Of a DNA stretch of 64,000 nucleotides, positions 1-8,591 are shown in pieces. The position numbers and the translations under genes were made by a program. Under the pieces are notes generated by a model. It was not told the DNA's origin and made no database searches. It saw only the letters and a program-made list of their open reading frames with translations. Within the stretch, counting starts at the first letter, position 1, and every line of letters starts with the position of its first letter. The stretch comes from Pseudoxanthomonas sp. z9 (GTDB lineage: Bacteria > Pseudomonadota > Gammaproteobacteria > Xanthomonadales > Xanthomonadaceae), in NCBI RefSeq assembly GCF_006542425.1, contig NZ_VFID01000004.1:124001-188000 (forward strand), given 5' to 3'.

Positions 1-1
1 G

Positions 2-88
2 GCTGGCTGGTACAGCTCGCCGCTGCGGCCGCTGCGGGTGGACGAGGCAAGCGCGCATGCGGCGACCGAGGAGGTGCCGCACTGCTGA
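2..88 (+). CDS. C-terminal fragment of an unidentified protein (5' end outside window)
   Basis: An open frame enters from the left edge and stops at TGA 86-88. It encodes about 28 residues ending in EEVPHC. The next gene starts 25 bases later on the same strand, which fits a preceding member of the same polysaccharide operon. Too little is present to name a family, and it could be chance open frame in GC-rich DNA. Confidence 0.35.
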   Translation, partial: AGWYSSPLRPLRVDEASAHAATEEVPHC

Positions 89-113
89 AGGACGAAGGTT
101 CAGGGGGATTCGA

Positions 114-725
114 ATGTTTGCTGGCACCGCCGGACTGCTGAAGAAGGCGCAGCGACGCCTGTGGATGAAGTACGCGCTGCGCGGCGTCGGCGGCAGCGAC
201 AACCATGCGCGGCTGGACATGGCCTATCGCATGGAGGATCCCTGGAACATGGATTCGGCGATGGAGCGGACCCGCTTCGAGGCCACCAACCGGGTGATCG
301 AACAGGCCTTCGGCCGGGTCGGCAGCGTGCTCGAGATCGGTTGCGGCGAAGGCCACCAGACCGAATACCTGGCCCGCCTGAGCGATGAGCAGTACGGCCT
401 GGACGTCAGCGCGCACGCGGTGGCGCGCGCGCAGGCGCGGCTGCCACGCGCGCATTTCGCCGCCGCCGACCTGTTCCACCAGCCCTGGGGCGAACAGCGC
501 CACCGTTTCGATCTGGTCACCGCCTGCGAAGTGCTCTACTACCTGAGCGATCCCGCCGCCACGGTCGCGCGCATGCGCCACCTCGGCCGCAACGGGCTGG
601 TGACATTCTTCGCGCCGGCCTGTGGACGGATCGGCCCGCACGTGGAAGACATCCCGGGCGTGCGCAAGGACTGGATCCACCACGGCGCCACCGCCTGGCT
701 GATCGCATGGTGGCGCGATGACTGA
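114..725 (+). CDS. SAM-dependent class I methyltransferase (NodS-like)
   Basis: A 203-residue protein with a Rossmann-type methyltransferase core. Motif I EIGCGEG lies at residues 74-80, followed by an acidic strand end (YGLDVS) and a DLVTACEVLYYL segment typical of NodS-like methyltransferases. The ATG at 114 was chosen over the upstream ATG at 57 because a CAGGGGG Shine-Dalgarno sits just before it and homology-like sequence begins there. Its stop overlaps the start of the following glycosyltransferase by 8 bases, indicating translational coupling. In this locus it most likely methylates a sugar or sugar precursor; the substrate cannot be told from sequence. Confidence 0.8.
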   Translation: MFAGTAGLLKKAQRRLWMKYALRGVGGSDNHARLDMAYRMEDPWNMDSAMERTRFEATNRVIEQAFGRVGSVLEIGCGEGHQTEYLARLSDEQYGLDVSAHAVARAQARLPRAHFAAADLFHQPWGEQRHRFDLVTACEVLYYLSDPAATVARMRHLGRNGLVTFFAPACGRIGPHVEDIPGVRKDWIHHGATAWLIAWWRDD

Positions 726-1905
726 CGCCGACGCGACCCTGCAGGGGCTGGGCGTGGTCTATTTCGGCAACGACTGGAACGCGGAGAACCGCACCAGCAG
801 CCACCACATCGCCACCCGCCTGGCCGGCCACATGCCGGTGCTGTATGTGGATTCCCCCGGCATGCGCGCGCCCAACGCGTCCGGACGGGATCTGAAGAAG
901 GCATGGCGCAAACTGAGCGCGGCGCTGCGCCGCCCCGAACGCATCCGCGAGGGATTCTGGCGCTGTACCGTGCCGCAGTTGCCGTTCCGGCGCATCCCCG
1001 GCGTGGACGCGTTCAACCGCCTGTTCGGGCGCTGGGCGGTACGCCGCGCGCTGCGCGCGGTCGGCATCCAGCGACGCATCTCCTGGTTCGCCGTCCCGCA
1101 TCCGGGCTTCCTGGCCGGGCGCCTGGGCGAGGAATTCTGCGTGTATTACTGCATCGACGACTATGCCGCGCATCCGGGCGTGGATCCGGAACTGATCGGG
1201 CAGCGCGATGAAGCGCTCAGCCGCGCGGCCGACCTCCAGTTCGTCGCCCCGCCGGCGCTGCTGGCGCGCAAACAAGAACTGAACCCGCACACGGTCTACT
1301 CCCCGCACGGGGTCGACGTGGATCTGTTCCGCCGTGCCAGCGAGGCCGGCACCGAACTGCCCGCCGCCGCGCGCGACCTGCCCGGGCCGGTGATTGGCTA
1401 CATCGGCTCGCTGCACGAATGGATCGACCTGGACCTGATCGCATGGCTGGCGCGACAGCGCCCGCAGTGGACCTTCCTGCTGGTCGGCCATGCCGCCGCC
1501 GACGTGAGCGAACTGCGCGCGCTGCCCAACGTGCGCCTGGCCGGAGCGCAGCCCTACGCCACCCTGCCGCAGTGGGCTAAGGCGTTCGACGCGGCGATCA
1601 TCCCGTACCGGATGAATCGTCAGGTGGCCAACTCCAATCCGCTCAAGCTGCGCGAATACCTGGCCACCGGCAAGCCGGTGGTGAGCGTGCACAACCCCGA
1701 AATCGAGAAGTTCTCGCGCTGGGTGCGCATCGCCCGCGATCGCGAGGAGTACCTGCGCGCGCTGGAAAGCGCGCTGGCCGAAGACACGCCTCAAGCCGCC
1801 GCCGAACGCATCGCCGCGGTGGCCGACCAGACCTGGGATCGCCGCGTCGACACGGTGCTGGAGACCGTCGCGCAGGCCCTGCAACGCCAACGCCCCCTTT
1901 CCTGA
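718..1905 (+). CDS. Glycosyltransferase, GT-B fold (family 1/4-like)
   Basis: A 395-residue protein that resembles GT-B glycosyltransferases of polysaccharide loci. The N-terminal part has the GVVYFGNDW...SSHHIATRLA segment seen in proteins that bind the acceptor. The C-terminal half holds GPVIGYIGSLHEWIDLDLI and a conserved donor-site region (PYRMNRQVANSNPLKLREYLATGKPVV, residues about 300-325). It would transfer a nucleotide-activated sugar to a lipid-linked glycan on the cytoplasmic face. It overlaps the upstream methyltransferase and is separated from the next gene by 2 bases, so the three genes form one operon. Donor and acceptor are unknown. Confidence 0.8.
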   Translation: MTDADATLQGLGVVYFGNDWNAENRTSSHHIATRLAGHMPVLYVDSPGMRAPNASGRDLKKAWRKLSAALRRPERIREGFWRCTVPQLPFRRIPGVDAFNRLFGRWAVRRALRAVGIQRRISWFAVPHPGFLAGRLGEEFCVYYCIDDYAAHPGVDPELIGQRDEALSRAADLQFVAPPALLARKQELNPHTVYSPHGVDVDLFRRASEAGTELPAAARDLPGPVIGYIGSLHEWIDLDLIAWLARQRPQWTFLLVGHAAADVSELRALPNVRLAGAQPYATLPQWAKAFDAAIIPYRMNRQVANSNPLKLREYLATGKPVVSVHNPEIEKFSRWVRIARDREEYLRALESALAEDTPQAAAERIAAVADQTWDRRVDTVLETVAQALQRQRPLS

Positions 1906-1907
1906 TC

Positions 1908-3983
1908 ATGCTCAATACCCCCATGCCCGCTTCCGCTTCCACCCGGCTGCGCGTCGCCATCGTCGGCGCCGGCTATGTCGCCACCCACCACCTGGCCGCG
2001 CTCAAGCGCCTGGATTTCGTCGACGTGGTCGGCATCTGCGACAACCAACTGCAGGCTGCGCAGGCGCTGGCCGAGCGCTTCGGCGTGGCGCGCGCGGCCG
2101 CGCGCCTGGAGGATCTCGCCGACGCGCAGCCGCAGGCGGTGTACGTGCTCACCCCGCCGTCGTCGCACCCGTCCATCGCCCTGGCGGCGCTGGACATGGG
2201 CTGCCACGTGCTGGTCGAAAAGCCGATGGCCGACAGCGTCGCCGACTGCGAAGCGATGATTGCCAGCGCCCGCGGCCGCGGCCTGCTGCTGGGCGTGAAC
2301 CATTCGGATCTGTTCGATCCGGTACTGATGCAGGCCATGCAGGCGGTGCGCGACGGCCGGATCGGCGACGTGGTGTCGGTCGACATCATCCGCAATTCCG
2401 AATATCCGCCCTACGCCGGCGGCCCGTTGCCGGGATCGGTGACCCAGGGTTCCTACCCGTTCCGTGATCTCGGCGTGCACGGCCTGTACACCATCGAGGC
2501 GTTCCTCGGCGAGATCGAGCATGCCGAAGTCGCGTTCCAGGCCCGCGGCACCGATCCCAACCTGCATTTCGACGAGTGGCAGGCGCAGGTGCGCGCCGCG
2601 CGCGGCACCGGCCGGCTGCTGCTGTCCTGGAACGCACGGCCGATGGAGAACCGCGTGTTCGTGCGTGGTACCCGCGGCACCATCGAGGTCGATCGCTTCC
2701 TGCAGACCTGCCGCGTCCATCGCGTGCTGCCCGGCCCGAAGTTCATCGGCATCGTCGCCAACGCTTTCATCAGCGCGTTCAAGGACGTGTTCCGGATTCC
2801 CTGGAACGTGGTGCGCTTCGCCACCGGCCTGCTCAAGCCCTCGCCCGGCATCCGCCACGGCGCGCAGGCGTTCGCGCAGGCCGCGCGCGATGGCGCCGCG
2901 CCGCCGTTCACCGGCGAGGACGCGCTGCGCATCGCCCGCCTGCTGGAGCCGCTGTGCGTCGAACCGGATCGCCAGCGCCTCGCCCTGCTGGAAAGCCGCT
3001 ACACCGAATTGCCGCCCGTCGATGCGCTGGTCACCGGCGCCGCCGGTTTCCTCGGCCGCCGGCTGGTCGCGCGCCTGCGCGCCGAGGGCCGCAGCGTGCG
3101 CGTGCTGGTGCGTCGTCCGGTCGCCGCCTATGCACAGGATCCCGGCGTGCAGTCGGTGATCGGCGACCTGGGCGACCCGCGCATCGTCGACCACGCGGTC
3201 AAGGGCGCGGGCGTGGTCTATCACGTCGGCGCGGCCATGCGCGGCGGACCGCGCGATTTCGAGGCCGGCACGGTGTGGGGGACACGCAACGTCGTCGACG
3301 CCTGCCTGGCCCATGGCAGCCGCCGCCTGGTCTACGTCAGTTCGATGAGCGTGTTCGATCACGCCGGCCGCGCGCCGACCGCGGTGATGAACGAATCCTC
3401 CGCCTATGAACCGCATCCGGAATGGCGCGGCGCCTACACCCAGACCAAGCTGAGCGCCGAGCGCCATGTGCGCGAGGCGATCGAGCGCCAGGGCCTGCCG
3501 GCGGTGATCCTGCGGCCCGGCCAGATCTTCGGCCCCGGCGCGGAAAAGGTCACCCCCAACGGCGTCATCGGCCTGGCCGGTCGCTGGGTCGCGGTGGGCA
3601 GCGGCGCGCAGACCCTGCCGCTGGTCTACATCGACGACGTGGTGGACGCGCTGGTGCAGGCGGCCGACGCGCCCGGTGCTCCCGGCCGCATCTTCAACAT
3701 CGTGGACACCTCCGCCGTCACCCAGGAAGCCTACCTGCAGCGCGCGCAGCGCAAGCTGGGCGGCGAACTCAAGCGGCTGCGGGTGCCGGTGGGGATCTTC
3801 ATGCTGCTGGGCTGGGGCGTGGAACTGCTGGGCAAGCTGCTCAAGCGCGACGTGCCGTTGACCCGCTACCGCGTGCGTTCGCTGCGGCCGCTGGCCAATT
3901 TCGACACCACCGCCGCGCGCGAGCAGTTGGGCTGGACGCCGCGCGTGGGCGTGGAGCAGGGCCTGGATGCGACGTTCGGCTGA
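1908..3983 (+). CDS. Two-domain fusion: Gfo/Idh/MocA oxidoreductase plus NAD-dependent epimerase/dehydratase (SDR)
   Basis: A 691-residue fusion. Residues 15-365 form a Gfo/Idh/MocA-type oxidoreductase: Rossmann motif GAGYVATHH (20-28) and the EKP signature (104-106) that carries the catalytic lysine. Residues about 370-690 form an extended short-chain dehydrogenase: second Rossmann motif GAAGFLG (about 376-382), a serine-rich YVSSMSVF strand and the catalytic Y510-xxx-K514 pair. Both halves normally act on nucleotide sugars or related substrates, so the fusion probably performs consecutive oxidation and epimerisation or reduction steps. It ends a three-gene operon. The substrate is not predictable. 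Both Rossmann glycine motifs look intact. Confidence 0.85.
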   Translation: MLNTPMPASASTRLRVAIVGAGYVATHHLAALKRLDFVDVVGICDNQLQAAQALAERFGVARAAARLEDLADAQPQAVYVLTPPSSHPSIALAALDMGCHVLVEKPMADSVADCEAMIASARGRGLLLGVNHSDLFDPVLMQAMQAVRDGRIGDVVSVDIIRNSEYPPYAGGPLPGSVTQGSYPFRDLGVHGLYTIEAFLGEIEHAEVAFQARGTDPNLHFDEWQAQVRAARGTGRLLLSWNARPMENRVFVRGTRGTIEVDRFLQTCRVHRVLPGPKFIGIVANAFISAFKDVFRIPWNVVRFATGLLKPSPGIRHGAQAFAQAARDGAAPPFTGEDALRIARLLEPLCVEPDRQRLALLESRYTELPPVDALVTGAAGFLGRRLVARLRAEGRSVRVLVRRPVAAYAQDPGVQSVIGDLGDPRIVDHAVKGAGVVYHVGAAMRGGPRDFEAGTVWGTRNVVDACLAHGSRRLVYVSSMSVFDHAGRAPTAVMNESSAYEPHPEWRGAYTQTKLSAERHVREAIERQGLPAVILRPGQIFGPGAEKVTPNGVIGLAGRWVAVGSGAQTLPLVYIDDVVDALVQAADAPGAPGRIFNIVDTSAVTQEAYLQRAQRKLGGELKRLRVPVGIFMLLGWGVELLGKLLKRDVPLTRYRVRSLRPLANFDTTAAREQLGWTPRVGVEQGLDATFG

Positions 3984-4028
3984 CCGAGTCGCCTTCCTTC
4001 CCGTTCCATCCGTCGACGCGCGTCCGCG

Positions 4029-4044
4029 TGGCACAACTCTTGCA
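4029..4044 (+). promoter_or_regulatory. Sigma-54 (RpoN) -24/-12 promoter
   Basis: TGGCAC-N5-TTGCA with exactly 10 bases between the invariant GG (4030-4031) and GC (4042-4043). This matches the RpoN consensus essentially completely. It lies 72 bases before the first FemAB-like gene on the same strand, so it should drive that gene pair under an enhancer-binding protein that is not encoded in this window. Confidence 0.75.
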
Positions 4045-4055
4045 TCACCCGCCCT

Positions 4056-4079
4056 GATCCCGCGTGGTCGCGCGGGATC
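4056..4079. other. Perfect 9-bp inverted repeat in the leader of the FemAB pair
   Basis: GATCCCGCG and CGCGGGATC are separated by 6 bases. The hairpin lies downstream of the sigma-54 promoter and 36 bases before the start codon, within the predicted 5' leader. There is no T tract, so it is not an ordinary terminator; it may be an RNA stem-loop or a protein site. Confidence 0.4.
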
Positions 4080-4115
4080 GTGGTGACGCCTCCCCACGGA
4101 TACGAGAAACCCGCG

Positions 4116-5243
4116 ATGCTCTCGCCCGCCACCCGCTCATTCGAAGTCCGCCTGGAGCCGCTGCCGGATCTGGAACTCCTGCGCCTGCGCTGGGAGGAAC
4201 TGGAAAGCCGCTCCCACTGCAGCGTGTTCCTCAGCTGGCTGTGGATCGGCACCTGGCTGAAACTGATCTGCCCGCGCCGGACCGCGCGGTTGGCATCGGT
4301 CTATTTGAACAAGCGCCTGGTCGGGCTGGGCATCGTCACCGCGCGCCGCCGCTTCTTCGGCCTGGGTCCCACCCACCTGCGGCTGCACCAGGTGGGCGAT
4401 CGTGCGCTCGACAGCCTGACCATCGAATTCAACGGCCTGCTCAGCGAGACGGGACTGGAAAGCGACACCCTGGTGGCATTCGTGGATCACCTGCATCGCC
4501 ACGAGCGTCATTGGCTCACCCTGTTCCTGCCGGGCATCGAGGTCGATCGCATTCCGCTGGATCAGATGCGCGCGCCGGATCTTCGCCTGCGCATGTTCAA
4601 GCGGCCAACGCCGTACATCGACCTGACCGGCCTGCGCGAAGACCATGGCCTGTACCTGTCCAGCGTGCTCGGACGCAACACCCGCGCCCGCGTGCGCCGC
4701 ACCGCCCGCAGGCTGGGCGAACGCTGGGGAGAACTGGAGGTCGCCGTGGCGGCCACGGTCGAGGAGCGGCTGGCGTTCTTCGATGGCCTGGTCGCGCTGC
4801 ATCAGGCGCACTGGACCGCCGAAGCCGGCGAACAGGGCGCGTTCGCCGATCCTCGCATCGTTGCCTTCCATCGCCAATTGATCAGCGATTCCGAGCCCGG
4901 CCATGGCGCGCAACTGCTGCGCTTCCAGGCCGGCGGGCATGTGGTTGGCTATCTCTACCACCTGGTGTCGCGCGGCGTGGTCTGCTTCTACCAGGCCGGC
5001 ATCGACTATCCGCGCATCGGCGACTGCGGCAGTCCCGGACTCCTGCTGCTGACCGAAGCGGTGCAGCACGCCATCCAGGAGGGTCAATCGCGCTACGAAC
5101 TGATGGCCGGCGACATGGACTACAAGCGCGTGCTGGCGATGGCCGAAGGCCGCATGGCCTGGCTGTCGGTGGATCGCGTGGGCCTGCGCACCCGGGTGAT
5201 GGACGCACTGCGCGGGCGCAAGCATGGAACCGTGCCGGCATGA
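4116..5243 (+). CDS. FemAB/BioF2-like GNAT acyltransferase (first of a pair)
   Basis: A 375-residue protein with the two-lobed GNAT architecture of FemAB-like proteins. The central LGRNTRARVRRTARRL segment resembles the conserved basic stretch of the BioF2/FemAB-like family. The C-terminal lobe has VGYLYHLVSRGVVCFYQAGID followed by DMDYKRVLA, typical of the second GNAT fold. Such proteins transfer aminoacyl or acyl groups; members are frequent in exopolysaccharide loci of exosortase-bearing bacteria. The start at 4116 follows the sigma-54 promoter leader. The stop overlaps the next start (ATGA). Donor and acceptor are unknown. Confidence 0.8.
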   Translation: MLSPATRSFEVRLEPLPDLELLRLRWEELESRSHCSVFLSWLWIGTWLKLICPRRTARLASVYLNKRLVGLGIVTARRRFFGLGPTHLRLHQVGDRALDSLTIEFNGLLSETGLESDTLVAFVDHLHRHERHWLTLFLPGIEVDRIPLDQMRAPDLRLRMFKRPTPYIDLTGLREDHGLYLSSVLGRNTRARVRRTARRLGERWGELEVAVAATVEERLAFFDGLVALHQAHWTAEAGEQGAFADPRIVAFHRQLISDSEPGHGAQLLRFQAGGHVVGYLYHLVSRGVVCFYQAGIDYPRIGDCGSPGLLLLTEAVQHAIQEGQSRYELMAGDMDYKRVLAMAEGRMAWLSVDRVGLRTRVMDALRGRKHGTVPA

Positions 5244-6340
5244 CCGCCACGGTCGCCCTGGATGCCTGGGATCGCCTGCAGGCCGCCGACTTCGCGGAAT
5301 GGGAAGCCCTGGCCGGCACCAGCGCGGCTTCCAACCCATTCCTGATGCCGGGCTTCGTGCAGGCGGCCGCGCGCTGGCTGACGCCGCAGGCCCCGCCATC
5401 GCTGCTGCGCGTGCGCGACGGCGGCGGCGAACTGATCGGCCTTGCCTGCCTGGAGCGCCGGCGGCCCAACCTGTTCGTGCCGCTGCCGCACTGGCGCGGC
5501 TATCGCCACGCGCACGCGTTCCAGTCCGGCCTGCTGCATGCGCCCGGTGCCGCCGACGTTGTCGCCGACGCGATGATCGATCTGATGGCGCAGCCGCGGT
5601 CACCGGTGCCGGTACTGCTGCTGCACAACCTGGTGGCCGAATGCCCGCTGTCGGCGGCGCTGTGGGCCACCCGTGATCCACGCCTGCAATGGCACGAAAC
5701 CCGGCGCTTCCAGCGGCCGGTGCTGCGCGCCAGGGCCGGAATCTCCACCGCCGCGCGCATGCGCGCCTCGGTGCTCAAGGATCTGCGCCGACGCCTGCGC
5801 CGGCTGCAGGACCAGGGTGAAGTCTCCACCCGCATCCTGCAAGGCAGCGATGCCGACCAGGCCGCGGCCGAACGGCATCTCGCGCTCGAGCACGCCGGCT
5901 GGAAGGGCGAGGCGGGCAGTTCACTGCATGCCAGCGTGGCCCAGCGCGGCTTCTTCCTGGAAATGGCGGCGCGGTTGGCGCCGACCGGCGCGCTGGTGTT
6001 CGTCGAGACGCTGTGCGCGGGCAAGGTCATCGCCTCGACCAGCAACCTGATGTCGGGCCATGTCCTCAGCGGCTTCAAGACCGGTTGGGATCCGGAGTAT
6101 CGCCAGGCCAGCCCCGGCCGGCTCAATGAATGGCAGCTCTTCGAAACGATGCACGCGCGCTGGCCGCATCTTCGCCAGTTCGACAGCCAGGCCCAGGAGA
6201 ACTCCTACCTGGCGGAGCTGTTGCCGGACCAGCAGGTCATGGTGTCCGGCGTACTCGCCGCCGGAACCGCGGCCAATCGCTGGCTGTCGGCCGCGCGCGC
6301 GTTGCGGCCACTGGCGTACCGGTTGGGCCACGACGACTGA
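5240..6340 (+). CDS. FemAB/BioF2-like GNAT acyltransferase (second of a pair)
   Basis: A 366-residue relative of the preceding gene, starting in an ATGA overlap with its stop, so the two are translationally coupled. It carries the same basic helix (RMRASVLKDLRRRLRRL, near residue 175-190) and a C-terminal GNAT lobe (STSNLMSGHVLSGFKTGWDPEY) followed by a Q-S-Y segment. The two proteins are clearly diverged and are unlikely to be redundant. Together they may add two different groups to a polysaccharide or peptide acceptor, or act as a heterodimer. That role is inference from family and context only. Confidence 0.8.
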   Translation: MTATVALDAWDRLQAADFAEWEALAGTSAASNPFLMPGFVQAAARWLTPQAPPSLLRVRDGGGELIGLACLERRRPNLFVPLPHWRGYRHAHAFQSGLLHAPGAADVVADAMIDLMAQPRSPVPVLLLHNLVAECPLSAALWATRDPRLQWHETRRFQRPVLRARAGISTAARMRASVLKDLRRRLRRLQDQGEVSTRILQGSDADQAAAERHLALEHAGWKGEAGSSLHASVAQRGFFLEMAARLAPTGALVFVETLCAGKVIASTSNLMSGHVLSGFKTGWDPEYRQASPGRLNEWQLFETMHARWPHLRQFDSQAQENSYLAELLPDQQVMVSGVLAAGTAANRWLSAARALRPLAYRLGHDD

Positions 6341-6367
6341 AGCCGGGCCGTGCCCACGCACCGCCAC

Positions 6368-6997
6368 TCAGGCGATCTGGGTGCGGTGCCAGGCGCGCTC
6401 CTCCGCGCTCAACCACAGCAGGCGCTTGTGCGGATGCAGTGCCGTGGGCACCGGCAACAGCGTTGGTGGCTGGCTCCGCCACAGCAACCGCCCTCCCAGC
6501 ATCAGGCTGCACACGGTGGCGAACGGCTTGAAACCCATCGTCCGGTGCGCACGCAGCGACGGACGATTGATGTAGCTGACGTCGGACAGATACTCCAACG
6601 GCGCGGATTCCACCGTGCTGCCAATCGCCATCATCGCCAGCAGCAGGCGGCGGCCGCGACGACGCGGCACGACGTAGGCATCGCGCAGCCAGACCTGGGT
6701 CTTGTCCAGCGGAAACAGCCAGCCCATCTCGTCGAAGTAACGCGGCACCCCGTGCAGCGCCCAGAACCAGGCGATCACTTCATCGCCCTCTTCGATCGCG
6801 AAGCAGCGGAAACCGCGCTCGAAGCGCAGGCGCAGGCGTGCCGGATCGCCGGTGCGGCCCTGCTGCCGGTACACCTTCGACAACCGCGCCTCGTCGCCCA
6901 GCCTCAGCTCGACGAACCGTTGCTCCGGCGCCAGCGGATTTTCGCCCGGGCTGCCAGCTTCGCGTCGCAACAGCACGATGGCATTGAAATCGAACAT
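6368..6997 (-). CDS. GNAT family N-acetyltransferase
   Basis: A 209-residue single-domain protein. The acetyl-CoA binding region is visible as VWLRDAYVVPRRRGRRLLLAMMAIG, where the R/G-rich loop is motif A, and the C-terminal NRPSLRAHRTMGFKPF matches motif B with its usual N-x-x-S...G-F pattern. It lies downstream of the flippase gene on the same strand, 78 bases away across a GC-rich palindrome. It probably acylates an amino sugar or an amino acid intermediate of the polysaccharide. It converges on the FemAB pair, with 27 bases between the stops. Confidence 0.75.
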   Translation of the reverse strand: MFDFNAIVLLRREAGSPGENPLAPEQRFVELRLGDEARLSKVYRQQGRTGDPARLRLRFERGFRCFAIEEGDEVIAWFWALHGVPRYFDEMGWLFPLDKTQVWLRDAYVVPRRRGRRLLLAMMAIGSTVESAPLEYLSDVSYINRPSLRAHRTMGFKPFATVCSLMLGGRLLWRSQPPTLLPVPTALHPHKRLLWLSAEERAWHRTQIA

Positions 6998-7044
6998 CCC
7001 CTTCCTTCCCCTTCGGCTTCCCCGGAAGCCATGATTCCGTATGC

Positions 7045-7062
7045 GCGGGGCGATCGCCCCGC
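7045..7062 (-). terminator. Perfect GC palindrome between flippase and GNAT genes
   Basis: An 18-base perfect palindrome (7-bp stem, GATC loop) lies between the flippase stop and the GNAT start. There is no U tract, so it could be a weak terminator, a transcript-processing site or an mRNA stabiliser. Confidence 0.3.
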
Positions 7063-7075
7063 ACCACCCCGTTCT

Positions 7076-8548
7076 TCAACCGCGCAACCAGCGTCCCAGC
7101 AACGGCAACCGTCCCAGGCCCGCCGACTGCAGCAGGTTCCCCAGCAACCCGCCGCCAAAAACGCCCAGCGCCACCGGATAGGCCAGCACGCCTGTGGCCA
7201 CTTCCAGCAGCAGCTGCGCGGCGGCCGGCACCTGGCCGGCGATCAGCGCACGCACGCCCCACACCGCCAGCGCCATCGCCACGCAAGCCAGCGCCACCCG
7301 TGACAGCGGCGACCACAGGCGTCCCAGCCGCACGCCATCGCGATGGCAGGCCTGGACCGTCAGCAGCCACTGCACCAGCATCGCCACGCCGACCGCGAAA
7401 GCCGCCGCCATCACTCCCCAACGCGCCAGCACGGCGAACGCGGCCAACAGTACCCCCATCGTCGCGACCTCGATCCACATCAGGATCGCATTGCGACCGA
7501 GCGAGGTCAGGAACGAGGACAGGATGTAGCTGCCCGGTCCCAGCAGGAGCATGAAAGCCAGCACGCCCAGCAGCGGTGCGACCAGCGCCCACGTCGGCGG
7601 CAGCAATGCGGCGACCAGGGTCGGTGCGACCATCGCCAGGCCCGCCGCCATCGGGCACAGCAGCACTGCCGCCACCACCAGCGCATTGACGATCAGCGGC
7701 GCGCGTGCCGCCGGTTCCGCGCGCACGATCGCCGGTACCATCACCGTGCCGATATGCCCGCCGACGTAGACCGCAGGCAATTGCGCCAGGTTGAAGGCCA
7801 TGCCATAGGCGCCGGCGTCATGCGCGCCGACCAGCCGCAGCATCAGCGGCTTGTCCCAATAGCGTCCCCCCTCGGCAAGGGTGATTTCGCCGGTGATCGG
7901 CGCGCCGAACCGGATGATGTCGCGCACCCGCGACCAGCGCAGGCGGGCCGGCGCCAGCCAGCTGCGCCAGCCGGTGCCGGTGATGGTGATCCCCGCGATC
8001 ACGCAGGACTGGGCGATGAAGCCCAGGATCATCGCGCGACCACCGAGATCGGTCGTGCTCACCAGGGTCACCGCGACCGTGGCGTAGGCCACGTCGCCCA
8101 TCGCGGTGGCCATCGCGATGCGCCCGAACCGCAGCTCGCGCGCCAGCAGCTTGTCCGGTATCGCGCCCAGCCGGCGGATGCCGATGCCCAGCAGGGCGCC
8201 GGGCAGGTAGGCCGCCAGGTTCGGCGCCTGCAACCAATCGGCCAGCCACGGCGTGGCCCACCAGGTCGCCGCGATCACCAGCGAACCGGCCAGCAGGTAG
8301 AACACGCTGGCGGTGAAAATCGCCTCGCGTCCCTCGCCGCCGCGCACCATCACGTACTGGCCGCAGCCCCAGGCACCGATCCAGTTGCCGGTCAGCGCAA
8401 TGATGGTGGCGACCGTCACCTCGGCGACGATGTCCGGACTCAGGTGGCGGGCGATCAGCAGCGTGCCCAGCAACCCGACGGCACGGCCGGCGAGGCCGGC
8501 GCCAATGCTCCATGCGGCGGCGGAAACGATCTTGTGCCTGTCCTTCAA
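7076..8548 (-). CDS. Wzx-like polysaccharide flippase (MOP/oligosaccharide transporter superfamily)
   Basis: A 490-residue integral membrane protein with about a dozen hydrophobic segments from residue 12 to the C-terminus. The N-terminal pattern SAAAWSIGAGLAGRAVGLLGTLLIARHLSPDIVAEVTVA is typical of Wzx/O-antigen flippases: a G-rich first helix followed by the LAR-L-P motif. It would move a lipid-linked oligosaccharide across the inner membrane for polymerisation. It is the only transporter of the locus in this window. The acyltransferase gene upstream on the same strand is 43 bases away, so these genes probably share a transcript. Confidence 0.85.
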   Translation of the reverse strand: MKDRHKIVSAAAWSIGAGLAGRAVGLLGTLLIARHLSPDIVAEVTVATIIALTGNWIGAWGCGQYVMVRGGEGREAIFTASVFYLLAGSLVIAATWWATPWLADWLQAPNLAAYLPGALLGIGIRRLGAIPDKLLARELRFGRIAMATAMGDVAYATVAVTLVSTTDLGGRAMILGFIAQSCVIAGITITGTGWRSWLAPARLRWSRVRDIIRFGAPITGEITLAEGGRYWDKPLMLRLVGAHDAGAYGMAFNLAQLPAVYVGGHIGTVMVPAIVRAEPAARAPLIVNALVVAAVLLCPMAAGLAMVAPTLVAALLPPTWALVAPLLGVLAFMLLLGPGSYILSSFLTSLGRNAILMWIEVATMGVLLAAFAVLARWGVMAAAFAVGVAMLVQWLLTVQACHRDGVRLGRLWSPLSRVALACVAMALAVWGVRALIAGQVPAAAQLLLEVATGVLAYPVALGVFGGGLLGNLLQSAGLGRLPLLGRWLRG

Positions 8549-8591
8549 ACCCCGTCCCCAGCCTGCCCCGCGTGGGCGCCATCGTACGTGC

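Noticed and set aside
4064..6340. A 758-codon frame covering both FemAB genes
   Set aside because: Its first 392 codons are a shadow of the first FemAB gene. Only the part from 5240 encodes a plausible protein.
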